Shown one piece after another: positions 45,510 to 57,504 of a DNA stretch of 64,000 nt (positions within the stretch are counted from its first letter, which is position 1; every line of letters starts with the position of its first letter). The DNA is from Clarkia xantiana subsp. parviflora (taxonomy: Eukaryota; Streptophyta; Magnoliopsida; Myrtales; Onagraceae). The notes under the pieces were generated by a model, which did not search any database, was not told the origin of the DNA, and saw only the letters and a list, made by a program, of their open reading frames with translations. A program made the translations under genes and the position numbers. Location of the stretch: positions 1,778,001-1,842,000 of the forward strand of contig JAPTYO010000026.1 of the NCBI GenBank assembly GCA_036873135.1, given 5' to 3'.

Positions 45510-46636
45510 TTAGTGGCTTGTATGAGTAATGACATTTTGACATTTGAAGTAATATTTCGATTGAATAAAATAATTTCAAATTGAGTATATGATCTATCGA
45601 CGTCATAATGATAAACAACATCGGATTTTTTGATCTATAAACTAAGTCGTAGGAAGAAGTAAAACTCTTCCACCAAACCTATGTCGAACGTGAACCTTGC
45701 CTCGTCACACAGGCACGGTCATCTTGTAGGAGAGGGGAACCTCTACCTCAACAAGATTGGTTAAGAAACAGGGGGATAAACCTGGTTAAACGAAACGATA
45801 ACTTGGTCGCGCTTATAGCATGACTTAATCTTCGTTTTGTAAATCGCCGTGTTGGACTCTTTCCATCATCAAAATCACATTCAGGGCTAGATGAAAGACT
45901 CTGCGATAGCATGATTGACATATCCCACCCTTGGCTTGTCCAGGTGTGTTATCGATGCGTGCTTCATACTACCCGTGCCATGTTCGACCACGGGGTCATG
46001 CTCGGTTGTGCTAGCTAGAATCCTTGTGATTCAAAGGGCCCATACTTCTTCACCTTGAGCGTGTGATTGATCCTGGGTGTCTTATGAAGACGCACCCAAA
46101 GTATCCTCTCGGACTCAGAACTTATATCTAAGGTCTAGCTCAATGTTCGCTTCCCGGCGTACGAGCGTAGAGCCAAAGAAAACGGCCAAGTGACCACGTA
46201 TTGGAAACCGGTTGAGTTAGACTAAGGGTATAAGTTATGGGGAAGGTCATGTTCATCTATAATTCACCGACTCTTGTGTTCACTAGGTGGCCACCAGCCG
46301 GATATTAGTTGAAGGTTGTGAACACTTGTACGGATGCCCTGGAGAAGTATTCCTATGTGGAAAACTGGGCAATTGGAGAATTATCAGTTGACCAAGGATA
46401 CAGTGCAGTACATAATTTATTTTTGACAGGATTGATTTACAAAAGGGAATCAACGTTCTGCGGACGCTACAACACTCCTAACAGATGAGTAGCACGATGC
46501 CCGTCGTATCCGACGGTTGCACGGCAAACCTCGTATGAACTGTTCGGAGACGGAGACAATGACTGAAGACTGAAATGTTGATTCTATTGGATGACAATAC
46601 ATTAATAGGCACCCTCCCATTCCGACGAGTGGGAGC
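45510..46636 (+). other. Long 3' noncoding module of copia A
   Basis: 1.1 kb between the RNase H stop and the 3' LTR, with no ORF. Closely similar stretches follow pol in copia B (53966-55092) and C (60831-61994) and occur in F1, F2, F3 and D. Conserved words include GAGTAGCACGATGCCCGTCG, CACGGCAAACCTCGTATGAA and TTGTACGGATGCC. Ends in the polypurine tract. Confidence 0.75.
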
Positions 46637-47210
46637 TGTTAGCATGTGGCTACGTGGCGCCGTAATTGGTAGCCCGTCAATGTTAAGGAAATTACCTAAG
46701 TTAATTAGGTAATTTTCACATTAGGTTAATTAGGCCAAGACCCAATCCCTAATTGACATGGGAGGCCAAAAATGGGGCTCTCCCTTAATTAACATTGTTC
46801 GGCCGAACCATGTACTACATTGGTTGGAGTGGTATTTTGTCCACTCCACCAATGCTATATATAGGGGGTCTCCTAAGGGGTTTAACACATCAATCAAAAT
46901 TAATAAGTCCCTCCATTGAGGAACTTGAGAGAAACCCTCTCACCCTTAGATGAGATTTTCGGTGCACATCAGTCCGAGGTTCTGTCCCATTTGAAGAATC
47001 GATCAGAGGATTTGTTGTGGAGCTTATACCGCGTAGGACTTCTTCTCACGAAGAACTTGTACGGGTTCCGACCGGAGGATCAAAACTCCCTCCACAACGT
47101 TCTTGGGCAGGAAAGCTGTTGAGGTATGTGTACATTATTCCGCTGCGTAATTAGATTACTTACTAATGCACGTTTAGCATTCCGTAGTATTACGTACCCG
47201 TAATCCAACA
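46637..47210 (+). repeat. 3' LTR of copia A
   Basis: 574 bp, TGTTAGCATGTGG to TAATCCAACA; TATA box CTATATATAGG near 46855. Followed by AATAA, the target duplication. Confidence 0.92.
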
Positions 47211-47276
47211 AATAATGCATATGAGATGCACGTCTTTGATTAAAAAATCAGGTAAACGGATTTTTTAAACAAAGAG

Positions 47277-47839
47277 TGTTAGCATATGGTGACGTGGCGT
47301 CGTAATAGGAGCCTGTTAATTAAGGAATTACCTAAGTTAATTAGGTAATTGTCAATCTGGGCTAATTGGGCCATATCCAATTAGTAATTGACAAGGGAGG
47401 CCCAAAATGGGCATCCCCCCTTATTATGCATGGTTCGGCCGAAACCCTAGCACCAAATTGGTTAGAGTTGCCTTTTGGCAACTCCACCCAATACTATATA
47501 TAGGGGTGACTCCTAAGGGTTTAAACACACAATTAAGAACAAGGATCTCCATTGAGAAAACTTTTCACCCTAGTCTAATATTTCGGCACCACCAACATCA
47601 AGTCCGAGGTTCCATCTCCGTTGAAGAATCGATCAGAGGTCTTGTTGTGGAGCTACATCGCGTGGGACTTCTTTTAACGAAGAACTTGCACGTGGTTTCG
47701 ACCGGAGGATCAGAACTCCCTCCACATCGTTCTTGGGCAGGAAAGCTAAAAGGTATGTGTATGAATTCTGCTACGTAGATTAGATTTCTTGCTAGTACAC
47801 GTTTAGCATTCCGTAGTATTACGTCCCAATAATCCATCA
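47277..47839 (+). repeat. 5' LTR of copia B
   Basis: 563 bp from TGTTAGCATATGG to AATCCATCA, TATA box CTATATATAGG near 47502. Confidence 0.92.
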
Positions 47840-48562
47840 GTGGTATTAGAGCCTGAGTTACGAGTTCTTAAATTTTTTATAAACTGATGTTCTTGAATCT
47901 CTAAAAAATCTGAAATTTTTAAGTTCATGAACACCATGAAGAATCCGAAATTTTTAAGTAGATTTCATGTGTTTGATCTTTAAAAACTTAAGATTTTCAA
48001 ATTTACATGTTTTTCTAGATCAAAACTGAATTTTTTATGATAAATTCAAGTTTGCTGTTCATGATCTTCAAGAACACTATTTGGATTCTTGATCAAGGTA
48101 GTATTTGATCCTAAAATTTGACAACTTTTCCAAATTTTTGTGTTTGTGCCAAAAACCCTAAGGGTATTTCAGGTAAAATTTTCAATTTTCTTGGTCACCA
48201 AGTTATTAAAATTTCGGCACAAATATTTTAATATATATGTTGGCATTTTTAAATTTTATTAATAGGTAACTATATATCTATAAGTTGGAAAATATGGATA
48301 GGTTTATAATATAATATTGTAAAAGATATTAACTATCAATATATATAGTTAAAAATAATATATATAGTTAAAGATAGGGTTAATATATATTGATAGAATT
48401 AATTACTATATAATATTAAGAAAAAATATTGTATACATATTTTAATCCCTAAAGATATATTTGACAACAATAATTATATATATATATATATATATAGTGG
48501 CCGAAATTTTTATATGTGTGTATATATTGTTGATTGATTTACATCTTATAGATAAAATCTTG

Positions 48563-48634
<72 letters not shown>

Positions 48635-49981
48635 CAATATTGGAAATTATTTTAAATAATTATTATTTCTTGAAGGCTAAGTTGAGTTTTTAGTGGACTT
48701 TAAAACACTACTTAGCCCACAAGAGTAATTCGGCCGAACCCTAGGGTTATTGGGCCGGTCCAATTGCTAAACCGGAGCGGGTAAAACTAATTCGGGTTTT
48801 CTTAATCGGGTTGACCTAGTCGGGTCGGTTCAGACCATAGTAATTAAATTAAACCTAACCAGACCGATTTCGAGTGATGAACCGAACCACAATCTTATTT
48901 TATTGAATCGGTTCAGACCAAACCAGATTTTTAAAATCGGACCGGCTTGAACCGGATTTTAAATTGGACCGAACCAAATTTCAAAATTTTGGGAAATTTT
49001 AAATTGTTCAATAAAATAAGATGTCAAATTTTAAATCCAAAATGTTTTTGAACTTTAAAATTAGCCTAAACAGTGCTCTTAGGGTTTGTGTTTTAATACA
49101 TGGTTTCAGTCAAAACCCTAATGCCTGGTTTCGATTATTGGGATGGATCTCGGACTTGCATTTTTTTGGTACTGGATTAAATTAGTGGGCTAATTTGCAA
49201 TTGTTTACTTTCTGCATCATATATTTTGATATAATTAGAACTGTCGTCTTGACTTAGTCAAGCTAGCTGGATATTATATTGCGAGCATTAAGCTCTGGGA
49301 TTTAAATATATGGTTTGCGCAATAGGATAGACATGCTATGCTGATTGAAAGTGCCTATAATCCATGTCTAGAAATTCGCATGATTGATTGTAAGCACGAA
49401 TTGCAAAACTGCCCATAATATTTTCAAAGCGTTTTATAAAACCGAAAATTCCAGTCGCCAATTATGCATGATGTGTGCGGATGTTGCATGTTTTGACGCG
49501 TATACTAGGATGTTCACAATAGAACGCATGTGATAATATACTTTACATAGAATTATGTATGCTAGGAACATTAGACGCATGACGCGTAAGCATGTTGTGT
49601 TCGATATTTATGGCATGGTATGATGATTTGCTAGACATAGTAAAATTATAAATATGCATGCGTAAATTATCGGATAATTTTACAAAATTATAAGCGCCTT
49701 GGGAAAGCCAAGATCAAGTATGCTTATTTGAAAATTCTCGTTCCGGTAATTTGCAATAGAATAACCGTTTTAAAAAGACTGATCTATTAGATTGAAAACG
49801 ACAATAGTGTGAATTCTTTCACGACACCCCCTTCCTCGGTTTACTGAAGGTTGGTTTGGTTTAGTGACTGAAGAATCACCATTCGACGTATTCCATCATA
49901 ATAGATAATCCGATGTTTGCAATTCAGTCAAAATGTTGTTCTCTTCCTAAACTTTGCATGATTGTCAATGTGTTAATATAG
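47840..49981 (+). other. Copia B untranslated leader
   Basis: PBS at 47841, then about 2.1 kb without ORF. Includes the TA runs, a CCGGTTCGGACC-rich block (48750-48975) and the ATTATGCATGATG..TTTTGACGCG region also seen in copia E. Confidence 0.8.
48566..48631. repeat. (TA)n microsatellite
   Basis: About 33 TA units in the copia B leader. The corresponding places in copia A (near 35755) and in the copy at 62577 (63272-63311) have shorter runs. Confidence 0.95.
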
Positions 49982-50857
49982 ATGGATGCAACTAGCAATG
50001 TCATTTCCCAGTTGAATAAGGGAATAAGATTGAATAGCGGTAATTATAAAATATGGAATAAACGAGTTAAGATGATAATCTCTGAAATAAGAGGTCTGGA
50101 GCATTTGACCACAAAACAAACTAGGCCTGAGGGAGACCTCACAGATGAGCAAAAGACGTTATATGATGAATGGGATGTCAAAGTTCATGATGTTCGTTCC
50201 ACCTTGCTCTCTATGCTGGAAGACGAGATTCTCTATAGGTTTGACCATTTGGGGACTTCCAAGGACCTATGGGATGGTCTTAAGGCAACATTTAGTGTCT
50301 ACACCATTGCCCAAAAGAGAGCGTTAAACATCGCTCTTGACACCTATAAGAAGAATCCCAAGCATACGATACAATATCATATTATGCATATGTGTAACTT
50401 GATCGCTGAGCTCAAGGAAGCAAGTGAAAACCTGTCTGAGGAACAACAAATCAACTACATGATCCGCTCTTTACCCGACTCTTGGAATATCATGAAAATG
50501 AGTCTTACCCATGCTACCCATCTCGATACTATCGAGGAGGTACAAGTTCATCTAGAGCTGGAGGAAGATAGGCTCAAGGCTGAAAAGTCTAGATCTGAAA
50601 AGCATATTGCATCCTCCGCTCCAACCGAACAAAAAGGGAAGCATAAAAGAAAGGGAAAAAGCTCTCAAAACAAAACTGATAAGTTTGTGGCGAACAAATC
50701 CCAGAAGAAGTTTAAACACAAACAATCCGGTGGTAAGAAAAAGCAAGCAAAGCAGACACGTAAAGAGGAAACTCGAACGTGTTTCAGGTGTGGCGTGAAA
50801 GGACACCTGGCTAATGCTTGCACTAATCCTCCTAAGGTACGTAAAGAGAAAAGATGA
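49982..50857 (+). CDS. Copia gag protein with CCHC zinc knuckle
   Basis: Intact ORF of 291 aa. Residues ~10-205 form a UBN2-type copia gag domain (KIWNKRVKMII, DLWDGLKATF, IRSLPDSW, LELEEDRLKAE). Residues ~206-265 are Lys/Gln-rich, and the C-terminal zinc knuckle reads CFRCGVKGHLANAC (C-x2-C-x4-H-x4-C). It would bind RNA and build the cytoplasmic particle. ATG chosen as the first in frame after the leader. It is the only uninterrupted copia ORF in the window and differs clearly from the gag remnants of copia A and E, which lack the knuckle, although LTRs and RT are of one kind. Confidence 0.9.
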   Translation: MDATSNVISQLNKGIRLNSGNYKIWNKRVKMIISEIRGLEHLTTKQTRPEGDLTDEQKTLYDEWDVKVHDVRSTLLSMLEDEILYRFDHLGTSKDLWDGLKATFSVYTIAQKRALNIALDTYKKNPKHTIQYHIMHMCNLIAELKEASENLSEEQQINYMIRSLPDSWNIMKMSLTHATHLDTIEEVQVHLELEEDRLKAEKSRSEKHIASSAPTEQKGKHKRKGKSSQNKTDKFVANKSQKKFKHKQSGGKKKQAKQTRKEETRTCFRCGVKGHLANACTNPPKVRKEKR

Positions 50858-51880
50858 TGAAAATCATTCATTCTCTTTTGCTTCTAATCACTCGAGGGTA
50901 ATTCATTTTCTTTTGAATTACAGATCCGAGAAACAGAAGCAACGACCTGATCGAGGATGCCCCAGAAGAATATAGATGGAATGAGAGATTCTTTATCTTT
51001 AGATTTGCTAAAACTTCTACTTTTATTTCTGTTTGAAAATACTCTTAAATAAGTTTCTTAGTGGAACACGTTATTTTCCGAGTATTTACTAATACTTGAA
51101 TTGAGTATTGAATTTATCATCGTTCGTTTTTATCCTATTCAAGACATTGCTCAAACATCCTTATTTGTTAAAGTACTCCATTATAGTTTGTATCCCAAAT
51201 AATGTGCATGTTTAAAACCGATTTTTCTTTTAAATTTTAAGACTAAAACGATTCTCAAAACCACGGTTTTTAACAGGGTATGCGCGAGGCGCATGTCACC
51301 TCGAAAGACGGGACACATCGTTTTAGAATACAAATTTAATAATCGAGTATTTTTATGAATGCATAATTTTCATTTGTAACTCTTCAGATATAACTCATTG
51401 ATAACTACTTAGATTTTATGTAAGCCTCTCAGCTACTACAATCTAATTAGAACATCAACCATGGCATTAAAAGCAACAGCTTAAATGCATGGACCATAAG
51501 ATAGATAAATCTATGGATGAGTTAAATATACGAAAAGAAGTAGTCGGTAAAACAACTCTCCCACCCTTAGCCTTGAACGAAGAGTTTGGCTAAAAGGAAT
51601 TCATTAAAACACTTCAATAAACATAGCTTAGAATTACATAATGTTAGAGTTACACATTAATTATTCATGCGGGATGCGATTAACTTAACTCACATTAATG
51701 TAAAACACTATGTTCTGACAAAATCGGTTAACAAGTTACCATAAAAGCTAATGAATGATTTGAGTAAAACCTTATCACAAAGACACATTAATTTACGCAT
51801 TAAAACGAGTATTCATTAAGAATACGAACTACTCGCGAAGAATACGAGTTTTAAAATTAGCTTGGAACAATGGTTTCGTG
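50858..51880 (+). other. AT-rich filler in place of protease and integrase (copia B)
   Basis: About 1 kb with no ORF of note and no similarity I can see to the protease or integrase of copia A. The intact gag stops just before it. Possibly a replacement or very old decay. Confidence 0.5.
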
Positions 51881-51889
51881 GATAAACAT

Positions 51890-53965
51890 GACACATTATT
51901 AAGGTTTGAGGATGAATTTCCAACGCTTTGCAGAACGAAACAAGCTAGTACTAATTGAGTTAACAGATGGTTGATGGAGATTCTCAGGTCCCACTTACTT
52001 CGAGTGGGAGAATTGATATAGCATAAGTGATTGATTTGGTAAATGATGATGGAAACGTCTTCATAATAAATCCAGTGAGAGGGCTCACTCCCCCTCACAC
52101 ACAGTCATCACTAAATTTCAAAATACGAATCAAGTCAAACCTGATAATCATGATAATAGTGATCGAGGAATACATCTCGGAGGTAAAAAAAAAAAACCGA
52201 GACCGAGAGGATATTCCAAGTAAGTTCAACCACCACCATTGTTCCCAGTGGGAGTAATTTCCTGATAAGAAGCATTATTCTGAGTGGGAGTAACGATCAG
52301 ACTAAAACATTGGATTAACGTGCCTAGACATAGTCAAAGGCAATGAACTTCTTTCGAGAAGTATCCCATCAAACGAGATGTGTTAAACATCTTGATGTTC
52401 GTTCTTGAACCAGTGACGGTTCAGCAAGCAAAGAAAGGACCTCAATACGAGGGAATGGAGGAAAACAATGGAGGATGAAATTGCCTAAATAAGAACTAAT
52501 TCATTTTTAGTCTTTAGTTGATTTATCTGTTAACCACAGAACTAGAAAGTGAAATCTTAGAATTCACTTCTGGTGGAAATTTCGAGTGGTGCAAAACTCG
52601 AATAATTGCGAAAGGATTTACCCAAATTCACGGAGCAAACTTTGTTATAGACGGACTCACCGACTATGTATTACACCATAGTTTGGGCCGTCCTTTCCCA
52701 TGACTGCAAGTCTCGAACTCGAGCATGCATCAAATGGACATTAAGACCAAACCTCTCCAAGTAAAACTGGAGAAAGAGATCTATATGAAGCAGCCGGAGA
52801 GTTTTATTACTCCTGGCAAAGAACGCAAAGTTTGCAAACTCCAAAGATCTATATACGGTCTTAAACAATCGTATCGGAAATGGTATCGCATATTCCACGA
52901 GAAAATCATTGAAAACGGATTCGTGAATCTTCATAAGGAACCCCGCGTATACACTAAGCCCTCCGGGTCTAAGTATGTCATCATAACACTATACGTGGAT
53001 GATATACTCATTGCTGCGAACGATATGAGTTTCATGAATAAATCAAAGTCCTGGTTAGCATCAGCATTCAAGATGAAACACATGGGAGAGGCCACGTACA
53101 GCTTAGGCATCAAAATTTCTCGAGATCGTGACACCCGGAGATTATGTCTATCTCAGGAATCATATATCAACAAACCGTTGAAAAGATTTAGAATGCTGGA
53201 TGCTGAACCCGTGGATACGCCGGTTGTGTTCGGGTGCGCGCTATCGAAGCGTGATGACCCGAAAAACCAACACGAACGGGAACGGATGAAGAATGCAGAG
53301 TATCTGAGCATGGTAGGGAGTCTAATGTACGCCATGCTCTGTACTCGGCCAGACATCTGTTACGCTGTGGGCCTAGTAGCAAGATTCCAATCAGATCCTA
53401 GTTATCAACATCTAAAGGCCGTAAAACGAATTATTAGATATCTGAAAGGTACTGCCGACTATGTTCTGTGCTATGAGGGCAATCCACTCGAATTGAGTGG
53501 TTATAGTGACGCCGACCACGGTGGCGATCCGGATGATCGTAAGTCCAACACAGGAGGAGTTTTTTTCCTAGCAAATGCTGCCATATCATGGGTAAGCAAT
53601 AAGCAATCGTGTGTCGCGCTTTCCACTGTGGAATCAAAATTCATTTCCCTCTCCAAAACCACACAAGAAGCGGTCTTGCTGAAAAGGCTTCTTACTGCAT
53701 TAATTGGCACCGATAAGAAGAGTAAACCTGTGAAGGTGTACTCCGACAGTCAGGCGGCCATTGCGGCAGTTAAGAATCCAAAGTAACATAGTAGGACAAA
53801 GCACATTGATGTGAAATACAATTATGCTAAATCTGTTCTGGAAGACAACATAATCGCTTTATAATACTTGCCTACAGACAATATGGTCGAAGACCCTTTA
53901 ACTAAGCCGTTACGTAGGGAGATTTTTGAAAAGCGCGTAAAAATGCTTGGATTACGTAGGGCTTA
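51890..53965 (+). pseudogene. Copia B pol remnant: linker, RT, RNase H
   Basis: 51890-52500 matches the copia A linker with many stops. RT N-part 52518-52703. RT/RNase H 52725-53786 largely open, with QRSIYGLKQS, TLYVDDILIAAND and GYSDADHGGD. The ORF ends at a TAA (53784-53786) where copia A has a sense codon; homologous sequence continues to 53965. Confidence 0.85.
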
Positions 53966-55092
53966 AACTTTGTGGCTTGTATAAGTGATAACATTTTGAC
54001 ATTGTAAATTATGTTTCAATTGAATAAAATAATAGCAATTTGAGTTTATGATTTATCGACGTCATAATGATTAACAACATCGGATTTTACGGTCTATAAA
54101 CTAAGTCGTAGGAAGAAGTAAAATTCTTCCACCAAAATTATGTTGAATTTGAACCTTGCCTCGTCACACAGACACGGTCATCTTGTAAGGAGAGAGGGAC
54201 CTCTACCATAACTAGATTGGCTAAGAATCAGGGGGATAAACCTGATCAAACAAAACGATAACATTGTCATGCTTAACAGCATGACTTAATCTTCGTTTTA
54301 TAAATCGGCGAGTTGGACTTTGTCCATCACTATATCACATTCAAGGCCAAATGAGAGATTCTGCGATAGCATTATTGACATATCCCATCTCTGGCTTTAC
54401 CAGGTGTGCTATCGACGCGTGCTTCATACTGCGCGTGCCACGTTCGACCACGGAGTCATGCTCGGTTGTGCTAGCAAGAATCCTTGTAATTCAAAGGGTG
54501 CATACTTCTTCACCTTGAGCGTGTGATTGATCCCGGATGCCTTATGAAGAGGCATCCAAAGTATCCTCACGGACTTAGAGCTTATACCTAAGGTCTGGCT
54601 CAATGCTCGCTTCCCAGCTTACGAGCGTAGTGCCAAAGAAAACAACCAAGTGACTACGTCTTGGAAACCAGTTGAGTCAGACTAAGGGTATAAGCGATGG
54701 GGATGGTCAAGTTCACCATTAATTCAACGACTCTCGTGTTCACTAGGTGGCTGCCAACCGGATGTTAGTTGAAGGTTGTGAACACTTGTACGGATACCAT
54801 GGAGAAGTATTCCTTTGTGGAAAACTGGGCAATTGGAGAATTAACAGTTGACCAAGGATACAGTGTGGTATATAGTTTTCTTTCAAACAGGTTTGGTAGG
54901 GAATCAACGTTCTGCGGGCGCTATAATACTTCTAACAGATGAGTAGCACGATGCTCGTCGTATCCGCCGGTCGCACGGCAAGCCTCGTATGAACTATTCG
55001 GAGACGGAGACGAAGACTGAAGACTGAGATGTTGATACTATTGCGTAACCGTATAGATTAACGAGCACCCCCCCATTCCGGCGAGTGGGAGC
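53966..55092 (+). other. Long 3' noncoding module of copia B
   Basis: Counterpart of 45510-46636, same order of conserved words, ending in polypurine tract GGCGAGTGGGAGC. Confidence 0.75.
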
Positions 55093-55653
55093 TGTTAGAA
55101 TATGGTGACGTGGCGCCGTAATAGGAGCCCGTTAATTAAGGGAATTACTTAAGTTAATTAGGTAATTGTCAATCTGGGCTAACTGGGCTAAATCCAATTA
55201 GTAAATGACAGGGGAGGCCTAAAATGGGCCTCCCCCCTTATTATGCATGGTTCGGCCGAAACCCTAGTACCACATTGGTTGGAGTTGCCTTTTGGCAACT
55301 CCACCCAATACTATATATAGAGGTGACTCCTAAGGGGTTAAACACACAATTAAGAACAAGGATCTCTATTGAGAAAACTTGTCACCCTAGTCTAATATTT
55401 CGGCACCACCAACATCAAGTCCGAGGTTCCATCTCCGTTGAAGAATCGATCAGAAGTCTTGTTGTGGAGCTACATCGCGTGGGACTTCTAAAGAAGAACT
55501 TGCACGTGGTTTCGACCGGAGGATCAGAACTCCCTCCACATCGTTCTTGGGCAGGAAAGCTAAAAGGTATGTGTACTAATTCCGCTGCGTAGATTAGATT
55601 TCTTGCTAGTACACGTTTAGCATTTCGTATTATTACGTCCCCGTAATCCAACA
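55093..55653 (+). repeat. 3' LTR of copia B
   Basis: 561 bp from TGTTAGAATATGG to TAATCCAACA, followed by AAGAG, the target duplication. Confidence 0.92.
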
Positions 55654-55902
55654 AAGAGCCCTAAAATTAAGAGAGCATACGATTTATCTAAAGAGTTTTT
55701 TTTTTTAATAAAACAATTCAGGTAAAAAGTTTATTTTTTAAAATGATGCGAATGGAATGCATGATTGAAATTAGAAACTCTAATAGTTAAAGAGGAATTA
55801 CAATTTTTCCTAACATGTTTTTTTTTTTTTTTTGCATATTCGACGCGCTAACTAAAATTAGATCTTACCTGAGCAGTTTTTTTTTTAAAAAATAATGTGT
55901 AT

Positions 55903-56724
55903 TGTCGGACCTAAAATCTGACATAAGGCGAATTATGTTTTGAAAACGTAGATTTTGAATAGAGTCGCCACTGGTTAATTAAGGCTAACTAGAATCCTAA
56001 ATTACCTAAGCGAATAATGGATTATTCACCTAGGTATAAAATCGGTCTACGGTCAGAAATTCGAGTTCGGGGGTTCTATTACGAATTAAAAATATAATTT
56101 TTAATCACGCCCTTTCGGTACTCAATTCACTTAATTTCCAACTTTATTTTTTTATTTATATTATATTAGATTAATCTAATAATGCCAAGATTAAATTAAA
56201 TTTATTATAAGCAAAAATATTATCAATCCTAAGTCTAAAAACTAATCTTAATCTATAAATCCTAATTAAGACGAAATCTAAAACCCCAAAATTATCTAAC
56301 ATGCTTAAATACATACATAATATATTCAACGTATATACATAATTACTTGAACGATTAAATATTTTATCCAATTGAATTTAACCAATTACATTTAAATTAC
56401 CTTATTAAGTTTAATATAATAACAATAATAAAATAATAGCAAAAAAAGAATAAACAAATAAATCATAAATCTAGAACAATAAAAATATAAAAAATAAAAA
56501 AGAGATAGGGTACGGGACTTACCTGTTCCTAGGAGGTCACACTGAGGAAGGCCGACGTCAGCTGCAAAGAATGACGGAACTCCAGTGGAAGGCAGAGACG
56601 GGCATGGCGGATCTGGACGGCGCGAGGAAGGTCGAAGATCAGAAACCCAACAAAGGGTGGTGGCGCGGATGGGCTGGTAGCGGGCGCCGGGAAGGGTTTT
56701 AACTGCTTTGGAGGAGAGAGAGAG

Positions 56725-56804
<80 letters not shown>

Positions 56805-57370
56805 GGAGAGAGAGAGAGAACTTAGGCGTGAGGTGGTCGGGGCGGCCGGAGCGGACGGGCAGGATGGCGCAGAGGTTGTCGGTCGTGCTGGACTGGAGCA
56901 GGGGCAGCGGACGGCAGGATGGCGGCTGTCGGCGGAGGATGGTGGCAGGCGGCGCCGGTTACCTCCATTCATAGGTGGAAGACGAAAGGTCTGATTAAAA
57001 AAAAAAAAATTCACTTGAAGACAAATCTGTACGGGTTCCGAAATCTGATATAATATTATTGATGTTGTCTCTGATTTTACATGCAAAATGAACCTATTTA
57101 TAGCTAAACTAAGACCTCCAAACTAAGAAAATAAAATCTGAAATATATATGCATTTAATATTCCGAAAATATACATATATATTTATGTATTTCGCCATGA
57201 ATACACATAATATATTTTCTGAATATTTTACAATCCTATTTTAAGTCAATTCTATCTTTAGAAACTTCGCGACCTTCCATATCCAGATACTTCCTTTTTT
57301 AAAAGAGTTACACATAACATTTTTAATCGTGTTATATACGTGTCGCGCATACCAAAATTAGGTGTTTACA
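55903..57370 (-). repeat. 3' LTR of LARD2
   Basis: 1468 bp, minus strand TGTAAACACCTAATTTTGG to GTCCGACA. TATA box TATAAATAGG near 57095. A GC-rich exon-like stretch with a GA/CT microsatellite at 56711-56820 ends in AG|GTAAGTCCCG near 56525, a good splice-donor match. Confidence 0.87.
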
Positions 57371-57504
57371 GTTTGCCCCTCTTTGGGCGAATTCCCGTAG
57401 AACATGTTCGAAGGGATTTGTCCAAAGATGAGGAAACACTAATTTTTGTTGGAAAATATATATTCTTTTGAGTCTTCGAATCTTCAAGGAAACTCCTGGC
57501 TTAT

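Larger units (their letters stand above)
34560..47210 (+). mobile_element. Copia A: full-length copia element with nested gypsy insertion
   Basis: LTRs 34560-35126 and 46637-47210, target duplication AATAA at 34555-34559 and 47211-47215. PBS-like TAGTATCAGAGC at 35128, leader to 36589, then the gypsy insertion 36590-41729 and decayed gag-pol 41735-45509. A 1.1-kb noncoding module (45510-46636) and a polypurine tract of type CGAGTGGGAGC precede the 3' LTR. The leader end and N-terminal gag are missing, lost together with the outer part of the gypsy 5' LTR. Confidence 0.92.
47277..55653 (+). mobile_element. Copia B: full-length element with intact gag but no protease or integrase
   Basis: LTRs 47277-47839 and 55093-55653, target duplication AAGAG at 47272-47276 and 55654-55658. 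PBS-like TGGTATTAGAGCC at 47841, leader to 49981, intact gag 49982-50857, unrelated AT-rich stretch to about 51880, decayed linker, RT and RNase H to 53965, noncoding module, polypurine tract CGAGTGGGAGC. By eye the LTRs differ at roughly 30 positions, so the insertion is older than the gypsy element at 2755. Confidence 0.93.
29076..55902 (-). mobile_element. LARD1: coding-free gypsy-like element, split by two copia insertions
   Basis: Own sequence: 29076-34559, 47211-47276 and 55654-55902. The 3' LTR is 29076-30690, with polypurine tract AGAGGGGCAAAC (minus strand) from 30691. The internal part has no gag or pol domain, only tandem arrays and an AT-rich leader with recurrent TCAGGTAAA/TTTACCTGA blocks. 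Large LTRs with a noncoding interior fit the LARD class. Copia A and copia B sit in the leader with perfect 5-bp duplications. The 5' LTR is lost beyond 55902, where LARD2 begins. Confidence 0.75.

Noticed and set aside
56529..57086. Minus-strand ORF rich in Leu-Ser repeats
   Set aside because: Created by the GA/CT microsatellite in the LARD2 LTR; no domain.
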